A stretch of DNA of 64,000 nt from Nitrosospira sp. Nsp2 (GTDB taxonomy: Bacteria > Pseudomonadota > Gammaproteobacteria > Burkholderiales > Nitrosomonadaceae). Where the stretch lies: positions 372,001 through 436,000 of the forward strand of contig NZ_QAOU01000001.1 of NCBI RefSeq assembly GCF_003050965.1, written 5' to 3'. This document shows positions 1-7,637 of the stretch, in pieces. Position 1 is the stretch's first letter, and each line of letters begins with the position of its first letter. A model generated the notes under the pieces. The model made no database searches. It was not told where the DNA came from and saw only the letters and a program-made list of their open reading frames with translations. The position numbers and the translations under genes were made by a program.

Positions 1-211
1 CGTTCCCCCGCAGATCGCGGTGGGTTGCGCTCAAGCTGCCCTGAACAACAAAATAAATATGTGCGAGGTGCGTATTCGGCTGATGCACGTATTCGTTGGG
101 CTTATACCGCACCACTTCCATATGCTCGGCAATCTCGGCAAGGGCGTCTTCCTCCAGCCCTTGAAAACAACCATGCATCCTCATCAAGTCCAAGGCTTCT
201 GTTGTTTGCAT
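1..211 (-). CDS. Cyclic nucleotide-binding domain protein (N-terminal part, runs off the window)
   Basis: Reading leftward from an ATG at 211 gives an open frame of about 70 residues that is still open at the window edge. It begins MQTTEALDLMRMHGCFQGL and continues with IAEHMEVVRYKPNEYVHQP and IYFVVQGSLSA. The pattern 'first helix, then a jelly-roll strand ending in V.QG.L' is that of Crp-type cyclic nucleotide-binding domains. The frame is preceded by a purine-rich AGAAGA about six bases upstream. Only the N-terminus is visible, so it could be a Crp/Fnr regulator, a stand-alone sensor domain or the front of a larger signalling protein. A stretch of about 220 bases separates it from the next gene on the same strand. 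Confidence 0.6.
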   Translation of the reverse strand, partial: MQTTEALDLMRMHGCFQGLEEDALAEIAEHMEVVRYKPNEYVHQPNTHLAHIYFVVQGSLSATHRDLRGN

Positions 212-430
212 ATCAGTCTTCTAGAGCCTTCAAACCAGCACCCCCTCCCGACGCCCCAAGGGTGGAAAAACATCCTTGCGGCACAAGACCACTACAGGCA
301 TGTCCCCATTCGCTTCCTTCAAAAAAGACGAAGGCATTTTGAGTTGCGAGTCGAAACCATACGGCTAGCGGTTGTCGGTCTTGCGCGTGACCGAAGGTAA
401 GGAAAGACTTCACCAAAATCAAAGGGTCCA

Positions 431-640
431 TTACTGCTCCGGAGTCATAAGATAGTCAAAGTTGTGGGCCAAAAACTGAACGCTCCGCTCCGTGTCGGGA
501 TCGGCGGCGAGCTTTTCGCTATACAGGGAATGGCGCACCACCGCGCTTAGGTAATTAATTATGAGAGTACGCGCCTCAGACGCAGAGGCGCTAGCTGCGT
601 CCTTCTTTGACGAAGGACGTGCAAAATTCGATTGCCTCAT
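431..640 (-). CDS. Small hypothetical protein (69 aa)
   Basis: A 69-residue frame starts at an ATG preceded by GGGGAG at a normal distance, which is the main reason to believe it. It has a polar, Ala/Ser-rich first third (residues about 10-25) and a second half rich in helix formers with LIINYLSAVV and VQFLAHNFDYLM. No signal peptide or membrane segment is evident. I do not recognise a family. It lies upstream of the partial cyclic nucleotide-binding gene on the same strand and could be co-transcribed with it. Confidence 0.45.
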   Translation of the reverse strand: MRQSNFARPSSKKDAASASASEARTLIINYLSAVVRHSLYSEKLAADPDTERSVQFLAHNFDYLMTPEQ

Positions 641-1434
641 GGCGCTCCCCGTTGCGCAAGCAGTAGGCGGAGCCAGACCGGGCGTTTAAACTTCAAAAGG
701 GAAGATCTTGTTGCGCCCGCGCTGGCGTTGCGTCTTGTAGCAATACCGACAACACTCAATCTCAGAATAGACCATAATCGAAATGGCGTATTTCTTTTCT
801 TACGAGAATAATGAAGACTTTTATGTAAAGTTCCGCCGGCAACAACCTCCTCGGTGGGAATGCAGCCGGGCGGGGTGTCTTCGCTGCTTGTTCTTGTGTA
901 GCGCCTGGACAATTTTCCGGTTCGCTGAACAGAAGCCCTTGGGGCTCCTGAGCGGCTCGCATGCGTGAAGCCGGAATCGGCCAGATACTGCTAGCTTTTA
1001 ATTACATGCCAAAATCGCTCACCTGGAGATAGAGCCTCCCGTCATAGCAGTGGTAACCTGCCTCTTTCTTGTTAACTACTTCCATTACTGATAATCTAGA
1101 CAACCGACGCCTCATCTCGATCCTCGTTTCTACCAATATTTGCTAATAGGATAGTATGGGGCCCACTTGGGACACGTCACGGCAACAAATAGCTGGAAAG
1201 CTAGACGGGTGCGGGTTCTTAGGACTTGCTGGGATTTGACAGAACAATAGTCTCGAGACTTTCTCTCCGCCATAAAATACCCTATGCCACCCGGGTGTCG
1301 TCGTGCGCGTATCGTATGTAAGGCGGGTTTAGCAGTTTCTCAAATCTAATTCATTTTGCCGACATGTGACGTCAGATCACATGTGTCAACCGCTTCCCTT
1401 GACCCTGGGCATGTCGCAATAAGGAGGAAATGCG
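641..1434. other. Intergenic stretch without a convincing gene
   Basis: Short open frames exist on both strands (for example 637-912 minus and 783-968 plus). They overlap each other, lack ribosome binding sites and match no family I know. The only structured element I see is the inverted repeat at 1361-1387 just ahead of the galactose operon. Confidence 0.6.
1361..1387. promoter_or_regulatory. Operator-like dyad upstream of the galactose operon
   Basis: GACATGTGA at 1361-1369 and TCACATGTGTC at 1377-1387 form an inverted repeat with a 7-base centre. It lies about 50 bases before the start of the first operon gene. The TGTGA/TCACA halves recall CRP/FNR-type sites, although those usually have six central bases, so a GntR- or LacI-type repressor is equally possible. 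The regulatory role is inferred from position and symmetry only. Confidence 0.4.
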
Positions 1435-3216
1435 TTGGAGTTTGCCTATCCCAGGCCTCAGATGCAGCGCTCGAGTTGGACCTCGCTCAACGGCACGTGG
1501 CGCTTTTGCTACGACGACGCCCGAGAGTTCGCGCTTCCCTCGGAAATAAAGTCCTGGCCCCTGGAGATCACTGTGCCCTTCGCCCCTGAATCCAAGGCCA
1601 GCGGCATTGCCGATCGCGGATTTCATCCGTTGTGCTGGTACCAGCGAGACTTCGAGTGTTTTCCCTCTTCGGGGCGGGTGATCCTGCGTTTCGGTGCGGT
1701 GGACTACGCAGCGCGCGTCTGGATCAACGGGTGTTTGGCCGTTACTCACGAGGGGGGGCACACGCCCTTCTGGGCCGATATCACTGACATGCTCGAGCCG
1801 TCCGGAAAACAGACGGTAACAGTGCAGGTGGAAGACGACCCGCATGAGCTGGCCAAGCCGCGGGGCAAGCAGGATTGGCAACTGGAGCCCCACGCAATCT
1901 GGTATCCCAGAACTACGGGCATCTGGCAAACGGTTTGGTTTGAGCGAGTATCCGACAACTATATCGCTAAAATCCGCTGGACGCCTCAAGTCGAAAATTA
2001 TGCTATTGGGTTCGAGGCGCGAGTGATCGGGGATTCGGCCAATGAACTTTCTGTAGAAGTTGTCCTCCGGCATGGTGAGCGGCTGCTCGCGCAGGACCGC
2101 TACCGGGTGGTGGATGGGGAAGCCGATCGGCTAATTGTCCTGTCGGATCCCGGAATCGATGATTATCGCAATGAACTGCTATGGAGTCCGGAACGGCCCA
2201 CGCTGATCGATGCGTCGGTGCGGCTCATGCGTGGCGAGGAAGTGGTGGACGAGTTTATTTCCTACACTGCCTTGCGCTCCGTGCACCTGCTGAGAGACCG
2301 CTTCATGCTCAACGGGCGGCCTTACCTGCTCAGGCTCGTGCTGGATCAGGGCTACTGGCCGGATACGCTGATGACCGCACCTGATGATAATGCGCTACGC
2401 CATGATGTGGCGCTGGCGAAGGCGATGGGCTTCAACGGCGTTCGCAAGCATCAAAAGATCGAGGACCCGCGCTATCTCTACTGGGCAGATAAGTTGGGTC
2501 TTATGGTGTGGGAGGAAATGCCCTCGGCCTATCGTTTCACGCGCAGCGCCATCAAGAGAACTGTGCGGGAGTGGTCCGAGGTCATCGAGCGTGACTACAG
2601 CCACCCCTGCGTCATTGTATGGGTGACCTTCAACGAGTCCTGGGGAGTGCCCGAACTCACCGCGATCGGAAAACAGCGGCATGCGGTCGAGGCACTGTAT
2701 CACCTTACAAAAACATTGGATGCGACCCGTCCGGTAATTGGCAACGACGGCTGGGAAAGCAGCGCCACGGATATTATCGGTATCCATGATTATGATGCCA
2801 ATGTCGACCACTTGCGTCAGCGTTATGGCGCCGAAATCAAACCGGAGCAACTGTTCGACCGGCGCCGGCCGGGAGGGCGAATTCTAACCCTTGATGGCTA
2901 CCCGCATCGAGGCCAGCCGATTATGCTATCCGAGTTTGGAGGTATTGCGTTCAATAAGTGTCCGCAGTCCGGGGTGAAGCAAACCTGGGGTTACACCGTA
3001 GCCAAAGACGAGGGCGAGTTCGGGCGCATGTATGCCGAGCTGATGGAAGCGGTCATTCACACCGCACTCTTCAGCGGATTTTGCTACACTCAATTTGCCG
3101 ATACTTTTCAGGAAGCGAATGGCCTGCTCTGCGCCGACCGCACGCCTAAAATTCCGGTGGAGGACATTGCGAAAGTTACACAAGAATCGCCCACTCATAT
3201 ACCCGGAGGGGTGTAA
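1435..3216 (+). CDS. Glycoside hydrolase family 2 protein (beta-galactosidase-like)
   Basis: A 593-residue GH2 enzyme, probably a cytoplasmic beta-galactosidase-type glycosidase because galT and galK follow directly. Residues about 1-170 form the sugar-binding jelly roll (starting YPRPQMQRSSWTSLNGTW), about 170-275 the immunoglobulin-like domain, and 280-593 the TIM barrel. The general acid/base is the Glu of FNESWG (about residue 400) and the nucleophile the Glu of MLSEFGG (about residue 499). There is no signal peptide. Translation starts at a TTG with an ideal AAGGAGG seven bases upstream; an ATG a few bases earlier is in another frame. It is much shorter than LacZ (about 1000 aa) and close in size to beta-glucuronidases, so the exact substrate is open. 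The stop overlaps the galT start (TAATG). Confidence 0.85.
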   Translation: MEFAYPRPQMQRSSWTSLNGTWRFCYDDAREFALPSEIKSWPLEITVPFAPESKASGIADRGFHPLCWYQRDFECFPSSGRVILRFGAVDYAARVWINGCLAVTHEGGHTPFWADITDMLEPSGKQTVTVQVEDDPHELAKPRGKQDWQLEPHAIWYPRTTGIWQTVWFERVSDNYIAKIRWTPQVENYAIGFEARVIGDSANELSVEVVLRHGERLLAQDRYRVVDGEADRLIVLSDPGIDDYRNELLWSPERPTLIDASVRLMRGEEVVDEFISYTALRSVHLLRDRFMLNGRPYLLRLVLDQGYWPDTLMTAPDDNALRHDVALAKAMGFNGVRKHQKIEDPRYLYWADKLGLMVWEEMPSAYRFTRSAIKRTVREWSEVIERDYSHPCVIVWVTFNESWGVPELTAIGKQRHAVEALYHLTKTLDATRPVIGNDGWESSATDIIGIHDYDANVDHLRQRYGAEIKPEQLFDRRRPGGRILTLDGYPHRGQPIMLSEFGGIAFNKCPQSGVKQTWGYTVAKDEGEFGRMYAELMEAVIHTALFSGFCYTQFADTFQEANGLLCADRTPKIPVEDIAKVTQESPTHIPGGV

Positions 3217-4301
3217 TGTTTTCGCTGGACCTCACCAAGCAGGACGGACGGCACCTCACGCTTTATTCCCGCCGGGCAATTGATCCGACTATTACTGCGC
3301 CCAGTCCGTTCGCTGAACCGCTCAATGCCAGTCCGCATCTGCGGTGGCATCCGCTGCGCGGAGAATGGGTGACCTACGCGGCCTATCGACAAGGGCGGAC
3401 GTTCCTTCCACCGCCCGAGTTCAACCCGCTGGCGGTGACCACTGATCCGGCTTATCCTACTGAAGTGCCGGCTGGAGACTGGGACGTAGCGGTATTCGAT
3501 AATCGTTTCCCATCTCTCGCTGTGCCGAGCGCAGAGCCTCCCGTCCTGATCGTGCCCACTGCCCCGGCGTCGGGCTACTGTGAAGTGGTGGTGTTTACCC
3601 AGGATCCCCAGGCGTCGCTCGGGAAGCTGCCACTGGCGCATATCGGTTTGCTGCTGCAAGTATGGGGCGACCGCACGGCCAAGCTTGCGCGACACGGCGG
3701 CATTGCGTATGTGTTGCCCTTCGAAAACCGTGGCGCGGAAGTGGGCGTGACTCTGCACCATCCGCACGGTCAGATCTACGCCTACCCGGTAGTACCCCCC
3801 GTGCCGGCCCGGATACAGCAGGAGGCCCAACGGCACTATGCCGAGACTGGCCGCGGCGTGCTTCAGGATCTCATCGGCAAGGAGCTGCGCGAAGGCACGC
3901 GCATCATCTATGCAGGTTCTCATGCAGTTGCATTTGTCCCGGTTTGCGCACGGTATCCGTATGAGGTGTGGGTCGCGCCGATAGAGCCGGTAGAAAGCTT
4001 TAATCATCTCAGCGCAGAACAGCGTGCTGATCTGGCGCGGGCGTTAAAGACGGTTTTGCTCAAGTATGACGATTTATGGCAAAGGCCTTTTCCCTATCTG
4101 ATGGCCTGGTATCAGGCGCCGACCGACGGCAAAGCCCATCCGGAGTCGCATTTGCACGCAGAGTTTTATCCTCCTTATCGTACGCGTGACCGGCTTAAAT
4201 ATCTTGCCGGCACCGAAATCGCAGCAGGCTTCTTCGCCATGGATGCATTGCCCGAAGAAAAAGCACGCGAGCTCCAGCAAGTCGAGATCATGCTCGAATG
4301 A
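3216..4301 (+). CDS. galT: Galactose-1-phosphate uridylyltransferase
   Basis: This is the Leloir pathway enzyme that exchanges UDP-glucose and galactose-1-phosphate for UDP-galactose and glucose-1-phosphate. The 361-residue protein carries the active-site histidine motif TLHHPHGQIYAYP at about residue 180; the second His of HPH is the nucleotidylated residue in this HIT-superfamily enzyme. A second histidine cluster, ESHLHAEFYPP, lies near residue 312 and matches the C-terminal GalT domain. Length is normal for bacterial GalT. The start ATG overlaps the stop of the preceding glycosidase by one base, which implies translational coupling, and galK follows 85 bases later. Confidence 0.93.
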   Translation: MFSLDLTKQDGRHLTLYSRRAIDPTITAPSPFAEPLNASPHLRWHPLRGEWVTYAAYRQGRTFLPPPEFNPLAVTTDPAYPTEVPAGDWDVAVFDNRFPSLAVPSAEPPVLIVPTAPASGYCEVVVFTQDPQASLGKLPLAHIGLLLQVWGDRTAKLARHGGIAYVLPFENRGAEVGVTLHHPHGQIYAYPVVPPVPARIQQEAQRHYAETGRGVLQDLIGKELREGTRIIYAGSHAVAFVPVCARYPYEVWVAPIEPVESFNHLSAEQRADLARALKTVLLKYDDLWQRPFPYLMAWYQAPTDGKAHPESHLHAEFYPPYRTRDRLKYLAGTEIAAGFFAMDALPEEKARELQQVEIMLE

Positions 4302-4386
4302 GTGCCTGCTTAAGCTATAGCCATGACCCGCACGACCGGGCGAGCACGTGCCCCAGGTCTTTTGTTACCGCGGGCGGCAGCAGCCG

Positions 4387-5478
4387 ATGAGCAGTTTTGA
4401 GGAAGTGTTCGGAAGTGCGCCAACGGTGGTGGCGCAGGCGCCTGGCCGCGTCAATCTAATGGGTGAGCATACCGACTATAACGACGGCTATGTGCTGCCG
4501 ATCGCGATTGGGCAACGGACCCGAGTAAGCATGCGACCCAATGGCAAAGATCAGCATGTTCTTTATTCCGAGATGCTCGACCGTGCGGTCCGCTTTACGC
4601 TCGATAACCCGCCGACGGAACATTTCGCCACATACGTATATGGATGCCTGATGGAAGCGCGCGTGGATGGTATCGAAGCGCCCCCGTTGGATATCCATGT
4701 TCAGTCTGACGTGCCCGTAGGGGTCGGGCTGTCCTCCAGCGCCGCGCTCGAGGTTGCGACATTACGCGCGTTGCGGGCGCTTACCGGGGCGCGACTGGAC
4801 GATGTGCGTCTTGCGCAACTGGGGCAGCGCGCAGAGATCGAATACGCCGGGGTCCGCTGCGGCATCATGGACCAGATGGCGTCGAGCCTTGCGGAAACGC
4901 GCAGAGCCCTGTTTCTCGATGCACGGACCCTAGAGCGAAGGCTGGTTCCGTTGCCACCCGCGTCCGCGGTGCTGGTAATCGATTCCGGCGTCGCGCGGAC
5001 GCTTGCCGGCTCCGGCTACAACCAGCGGCGCGCGGAGTGCGAAGAGGCCGCCCGACGACTTGGCGTACTTGCGCTAAGAGATATTAAGGACATGGCTGCC
5101 GCCGATTCTCTGCCTGAGCCTTTACGGAGTAGAGTGCGACATATCGTCAGCGAAAATGCCCGTGTATTGCTGGCGGTGGATTGCTCGAATGCGCACGATT
5201 TCGGGCTGCTCATGAACGAATCGCACGACAGCTTGCGCGATGACTTCCAGGTTTCCGTGCCGGCGCTCAATCATCTGGTTGCATTGTTGCAGGCGCATCC
5301 GCGTGTATATGGAGCGCGGATGACCGGAGGTGGGTTTGGCGGCGCTTGCATCGCCCTATGCGAGCCGCAAGCGTTGCATGAAATTGCCGCGGCGGTGCTG
5401 CGGGATTACGCGCGCGCTGGCTTTCAGGGGCGCCTGCTGGTCCCTTCGCCGGCTGGGGCAGATAACGCCGGTAAATGA
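4387..5478 (+). CDS. galK: Galactokinase
   Basis: Phosphorylates galactose to galactose-1-phosphate, the substrate of GalT encoded just upstream. The GHMP-kinase hallmarks are all present: the galactokinase signature GRVNLMGEHTDYNDGYVLP near residue 20, the phosphate loop VGLSSSAALEVA near residue 113, and the C-terminal MTGGGFGGACIAL near residue 320. I chose the ATG at 4387 (MSSFEEVFGSAP) because the family begins there. The frame stays open to a GTG at 4348, but the extra 13 residues look non-homologous. Neither start has a strong ribosome binding site, so coupling to galT is likely. With the GH2 enzyme, the operon would take a galactoside to glucose-1-phosphate; no epimerase gene (galE) is visible in the window. 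Confidence 0.93.
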   Translation: MSSFEEVFGSAPTVVAQAPGRVNLMGEHTDYNDGYVLPIAIGQRTRVSMRPNGKDQHVLYSEMLDRAVRFTLDNPPTEHFATYVYGCLMEARVDGIEAPPLDIHVQSDVPVGVGLSSSAALEVATLRALRALTGARLDDVRLAQLGQRAEIEYAGVRCGIMDQMASSLAETRRALFLDARTLERRLVPLPPASAVLVIDSGVARTLAGSGYNQRRAECEEAARRLGVLALRDIKDMAAADSLPEPLRSRVRHIVSENARVLLAVDCSNAHDFGLLMNESHDSLRDDFQVSVPALNHLVALLQAHPRVYGARMTGGGFGGACIALCEPQALHEIAAAVLRDYARAGFQGRLLVPSPAGADNAGK

Positions 5479-5520
5479 CGGTCGTCACCCTGAATGGCTC
5501 CGTCCAAGCCCGATCATTCC

Positions 5521-5717
5521 ATGCACGCCATGGTGCTGGATGCGCCAAGACGACCGCTTGAATTACGGTGCCTGCCTCCTCCCATCAGGGACCGGACCCA
5601 TTGCTGGTCAAGATTGCAGCCTGCGCTATTTGCCGTACCGATTTGCATGTGGTCGATGGCGAACTGCCTAAGCCGAAACACCCGATTATTCCGGGTCATG
5701 AAATCGTGGGCAAGTAG
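5521..5717 (+). pseudogene. Zinc-dependent alcohol dehydrogenase, frameshifted N-terminal remnant
   Basis: The first residues [16 protein letters not shown] match the start of zinc alcohol dehydrogenases (MDR family). After about 25 residues the reading frame shifts. In the new frame [17 protein letters not shown] and [11 protein letters not shown] follow, which are the catalytic zinc Cys site and the conserved GHE motif. A TAG stop comes straight after GHEIVGK. Nothing of the nucleotide-binding domain follows before the tRNA gene. The gene is therefore broken by at least one indel and truncated to about a fifth of the usual 340 residues. Confidence 0.75.
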
Positions 5718-5827
5718 CATCTCCAGGAAGCAGTGCGAATGGTTCTGATATGAGCGATGCCTACGGTTCTTGTTTCAGCTCCCATCTTCTTGCTCAACCT
5801 GACACCTCGGCAGGGAGCGGAATTGCT

Positions 5828-5858
5828 TTGACTTGACCGCGTGCCAGTCTGATATAAT
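5828..5858 (+). promoter_or_regulatory. Probable sigma-70 promoter of the tRNA-Arg gene
   Basis: A perfect TATAAT lies at 5853-5858, about 46 bases before the mature tRNA start. Upstream are TTGACT (5828-5833, spacer 19) and TTGACC (5833-5838, spacer 14). Neither has the ideal 17-base spacing, so the -35 assignment is uncertain, but the -10 is clear. Confidence 0.5.
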
Positions 5859-5904
5859 TGTGCTTGGCAATCGTAAAAATACCGAGCAAGATTGCCCAGC
5901 TTTA

Positions 5905-5981
5905 GCGCCCGTAGCTCAGTTGGATAGAGTACTTGGCTACGAACCAAGGGGTCGTGGGTTCGAATCCTGCCGGGCGCGCCA
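5905..5981 (+). tRNA. tRNA-Arg (anticodon ACG)
   Basis: A 77-base cloverleaf with encoded CCA. The acceptor stem pairs GCGCCCG with CGGGCGC, followed by G-CCA at 5978-5981. The D arm contains AGTTGGATA. The anticodon stem CTTGG/CCAAG closes the loop CTACGAA, giving anticodon ACG (inosine-modified, reading CGU/CGC/CGA). The T arm holds TTCGAAT. The 3' half, from 5936 onward, is duplicated at 58819-58864 and is the attachment site of the genomic island. Integration left this tRNA sequence complete, so it should remain functional. Confidence 0.95.
5936..5981 (+). repeat. attL: 46-bp direct repeat inside tRNA-Arg
   Basis: The sequence runs from GCTACGAACC in the anticodon loop to the terminal GCGCGCCA. 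It is identical to 58819-58864. Sequence on either side differs between the copies, so these 46 bases define the crossover region. Confidence 0.93.
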
Positions 5982-5989
5982 GCAATTTC

Positions 5990-6028
5990 AATGGCTTACA
6001 AGGTTTGTCCCTGTAAGCCATTTTTATT
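5990..6028 (+). terminator. Island-borne rho-independent terminator directly after tRNA-Arg
   Basis: AATGGCTTACA (5990-6000) pairs perfectly with TGTAAGCCATT (6012-6022) across an 11-base loop and runs into TTTTTATTT. It starts eight bases after the tRNA CCA, inside the island, and so would end transcription of the host tRNA gene. Confidence 0.85.
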
Positions 6029-6039
6029 TGGGCTCTCCG

Positions 6040-6060
6040 TGGGTAAACTTATGGGTAAAC
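6040..6060. repeat. Left pair of TGGGTAAAC repeats (candidate integrase arm sites)
   Basis: TGGGTAAAC occurs at 6040-6048 and again at 6052-6060, start points 12 bases apart. The same 9-mer pair with the same 12-base phasing is present at the other end of the island (58645-58665). Paired, phased repeats flanking both att cores are what tyrosine integrases of the lambda/P4 type use as arm-binding sites. Confidence 0.6.
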
Positions 6061-6953
6061 TAGAAAAATATTGGACGTTGCACAACTCATTTTCCGTACC
6101 GATGATTGTCTCCTTCTCTTACGCTTGCACCAGAAATGGTGACGATGTACTTATAAGCCTTAATTTGCTCGCTTTACCCCTCTTTCCCGATTCCTAAGTT
6201 AATGAATGCGTCAATGATGGAGTCAGGGGAGCTTGCGAAAGGATCCTACGCTATTCGCGCAGCCTACCACCGAGTGATCTATATCAATCTAAGCCGTATA
6301 TTGACTCAATGACAGGGGTATTGGCTGGAGAGCCTCCAGGCCGGAGCCAGGGCATTCCTGACGTGAGCAGCCATTGGTGAACCTCATCGGGAAACACGAT
6401 CTACTTAGTTAACCCAATGGCGAAAATGCCATTGGCAGCGGAATCGCGAAATTTTGAATTGAGACGTGGGAAGCAGGAGGTAGTGCAGATGTTGTGTGCT
6501 ACAGGTCATAGGCCCACCGTTACGACGGCTACTTCATCATTTGCAAGACCGGGACGGAATAATTCCCCCTACATTGAAAATAGCCACCTCATCCCTCCTC
6601 CAACAGGCAAGGCAGCTAGCAATACTTCCGCCTACTATTCCATCCGCTAGATAATACACCTGCGCATCCTCTCGTACGTTTGCGTATTTTTTCGTACAGG
6701 CGACGCGTTGCTTTTTTAAAGCGTGTCTGTATTATCTATGGCTGGACGTAGCCAACCCCGTAATCACAAAATATTGAGTTAGCAGGTCTAGTAATAAAAT
6801 GGCCCGAGACGCTGTAACGTCTCAGGCCATTCTGCAACACGAGTGGAAACCCGGATGCATTTTAAATTACAGGTCCGTCTCTAATAGAACCCTTAATTTG
6901 TCGCGAAAAAAACTGCGACATCTGTATTCTCAATGATGAATACGGAAAGTGCA
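6061..6953. other. Left-end island DNA without a convincing gene
   Basis: About 890 bases holding only short frames, such as 6417-6650 plus (77 aa, no ribosome binding site and no recognisable family). A stem-loop at 6798-6831 is the only clear element. This stretch may hold the promoter for the AlpA-type gene that follows. Confidence 0.5.
6798..6831 (-). terminator. Stem-loop, terminator-like on the minus strand
   Basis: AATGGCC-CGAGACG pairs with CGTCTC-A-GGCCATT around a CTGTAA loop. Read on the minus strand the stem is followed by TTTTATTA, which fits a terminator. No obvious minus-strand gene ends here, so it may instead shield the following plus-strand gene or act as a structured site. 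Confidence 0.45.
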
Positions 6954-7460
6954 ATGAAAATAATCCAAACATGGTTCGTGTGTTCTGAAGAACAACGTTT
7001 GTATGACCGGGTTTCCTTTTCTGACCTAATGAAAAGAGGAAACAGCAAATTGCACAAAACTCAAAGTCCGGAAGCAGACAACCTTCACGACTTACTATTG
7101 CGAAAGGTTCGTTCCAACGATAGGGCAACCAGAACCGAACGAAAGCCAAATGGGAAGAGCACAGCCGCAAAAGCAGGCGAAAGCGACGGCGAAGACGACC
7201 ATCCGTGCTTGACCAAGCCCCGGGCGCAGTTGGCGGGCTCGCTAGCCCAACTCCCGCAGGAGGGGTATGTTCGTCTGACCGCAATTATCGGTAACCCTAG
7301 AGCTAACCCTCCAGTGGTTGGAGTTTTACCGGTTAGCAGATCGCATTTCCTAAATGGTGTTAAGGAGGGTATCTATCCCGCCCCTGTGAAACTTTCCGTC
7401 AGAATCACCGCCTGGTCGGTGGATTCCATAAGGGAACTCCTTAGACGCGTGGGGGAATAA
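6954..7460 (+). CDS. AlpA-family transcriptional regulator / excisionase-like protein
   Basis: The C-terminal 70 residues (LPQEGYVRLTAIIGN, then VLPVSRSHFLNGVKEG and YPAPVKLSVRITAWSV) are a typical AlpA-type winged helix-turn-helix. Phage and satellite proteins of this kind activate integrase or serve as excisionase. The N-terminal 95 residues are polar and unfamiliar, and AlpA proteins are usually only 65-110 residues, so the true start may lie further in. I picked the ATG at 6954 because GGAAAG precedes it; ATGs at 6933 and 7029 are alternatives. It stands at the left end of the island and is followed by a primase module. In a circular form it would sit next to attP, opposite the integrase gene. 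Confidence 0.7.
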   Translation: MKIIQTWFVCSEEQRLYDRVSFSDLMKRGNSKLHKTQSPEADNLHDLLLRKVRSNDRATRTERKPNGKSTAAKAGESDGEDDHPCLTKPRAQLAGSLAQLPQEGYVRLTAIIGNPRANPPVVGVLPVSRSHFLNGVKEGIYPAPVKLSVRITAWSVDSIRELLRRVGE

Positions 7461-7463
7461 GCC

Positions 7464-7637
7464 ATGCCGACACCACGCGAAACCGCCGGGGACGTCCCGG
7501 TGGTAAGGGAAAGTCATGCCCGAAAATCCCTCTCAGCAGTAATTAAATCCCTCATTGTTGACGCTGTTTGCCGCGGCTTAATTCCAGATAAGCTAGCGGA
7601 GTTGTTGATCCAGCGGGGAGGGCTTCGCAATGCTTAG
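7464..7637 (+). CDS. Small protein coupled to the primase gene (57 aa)
   Basis: An ATG three bases after the AlpA-like stop opens a 57-residue frame, MPTPRETAGDVPVV to LLIQRGGLRNA. Its stop overlaps the start of the primase gene by eight bases, and the primase ribosome binding site (GGGGAGG) lies within it. The tight packing between two genuine element genes argues that it is translated. The helical KSLSAVIKSLIVDAVCRG segment resembles small helper proteins that often sit between AlpA and primase genes in satellites, but I cannot name a family. Confidence 0.5.
   Translation: MPTPRETAGDVPVVRESHARKSLSAVIKSLIVDAVCRGLIPDKLAELLIQRGGLRNA

Noticed and set aside
1372-2073. 233-aa minus-strand frame opposite the GH2 gene
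   Set aside because: The GH2 protein on the plus strand is well supported; the antisense frame has no recognisable motif.
3195-4007. 270-aa minus-strand frame opposite galT
   Set aside because: Antisense shadow of a conserved enzyme gene.
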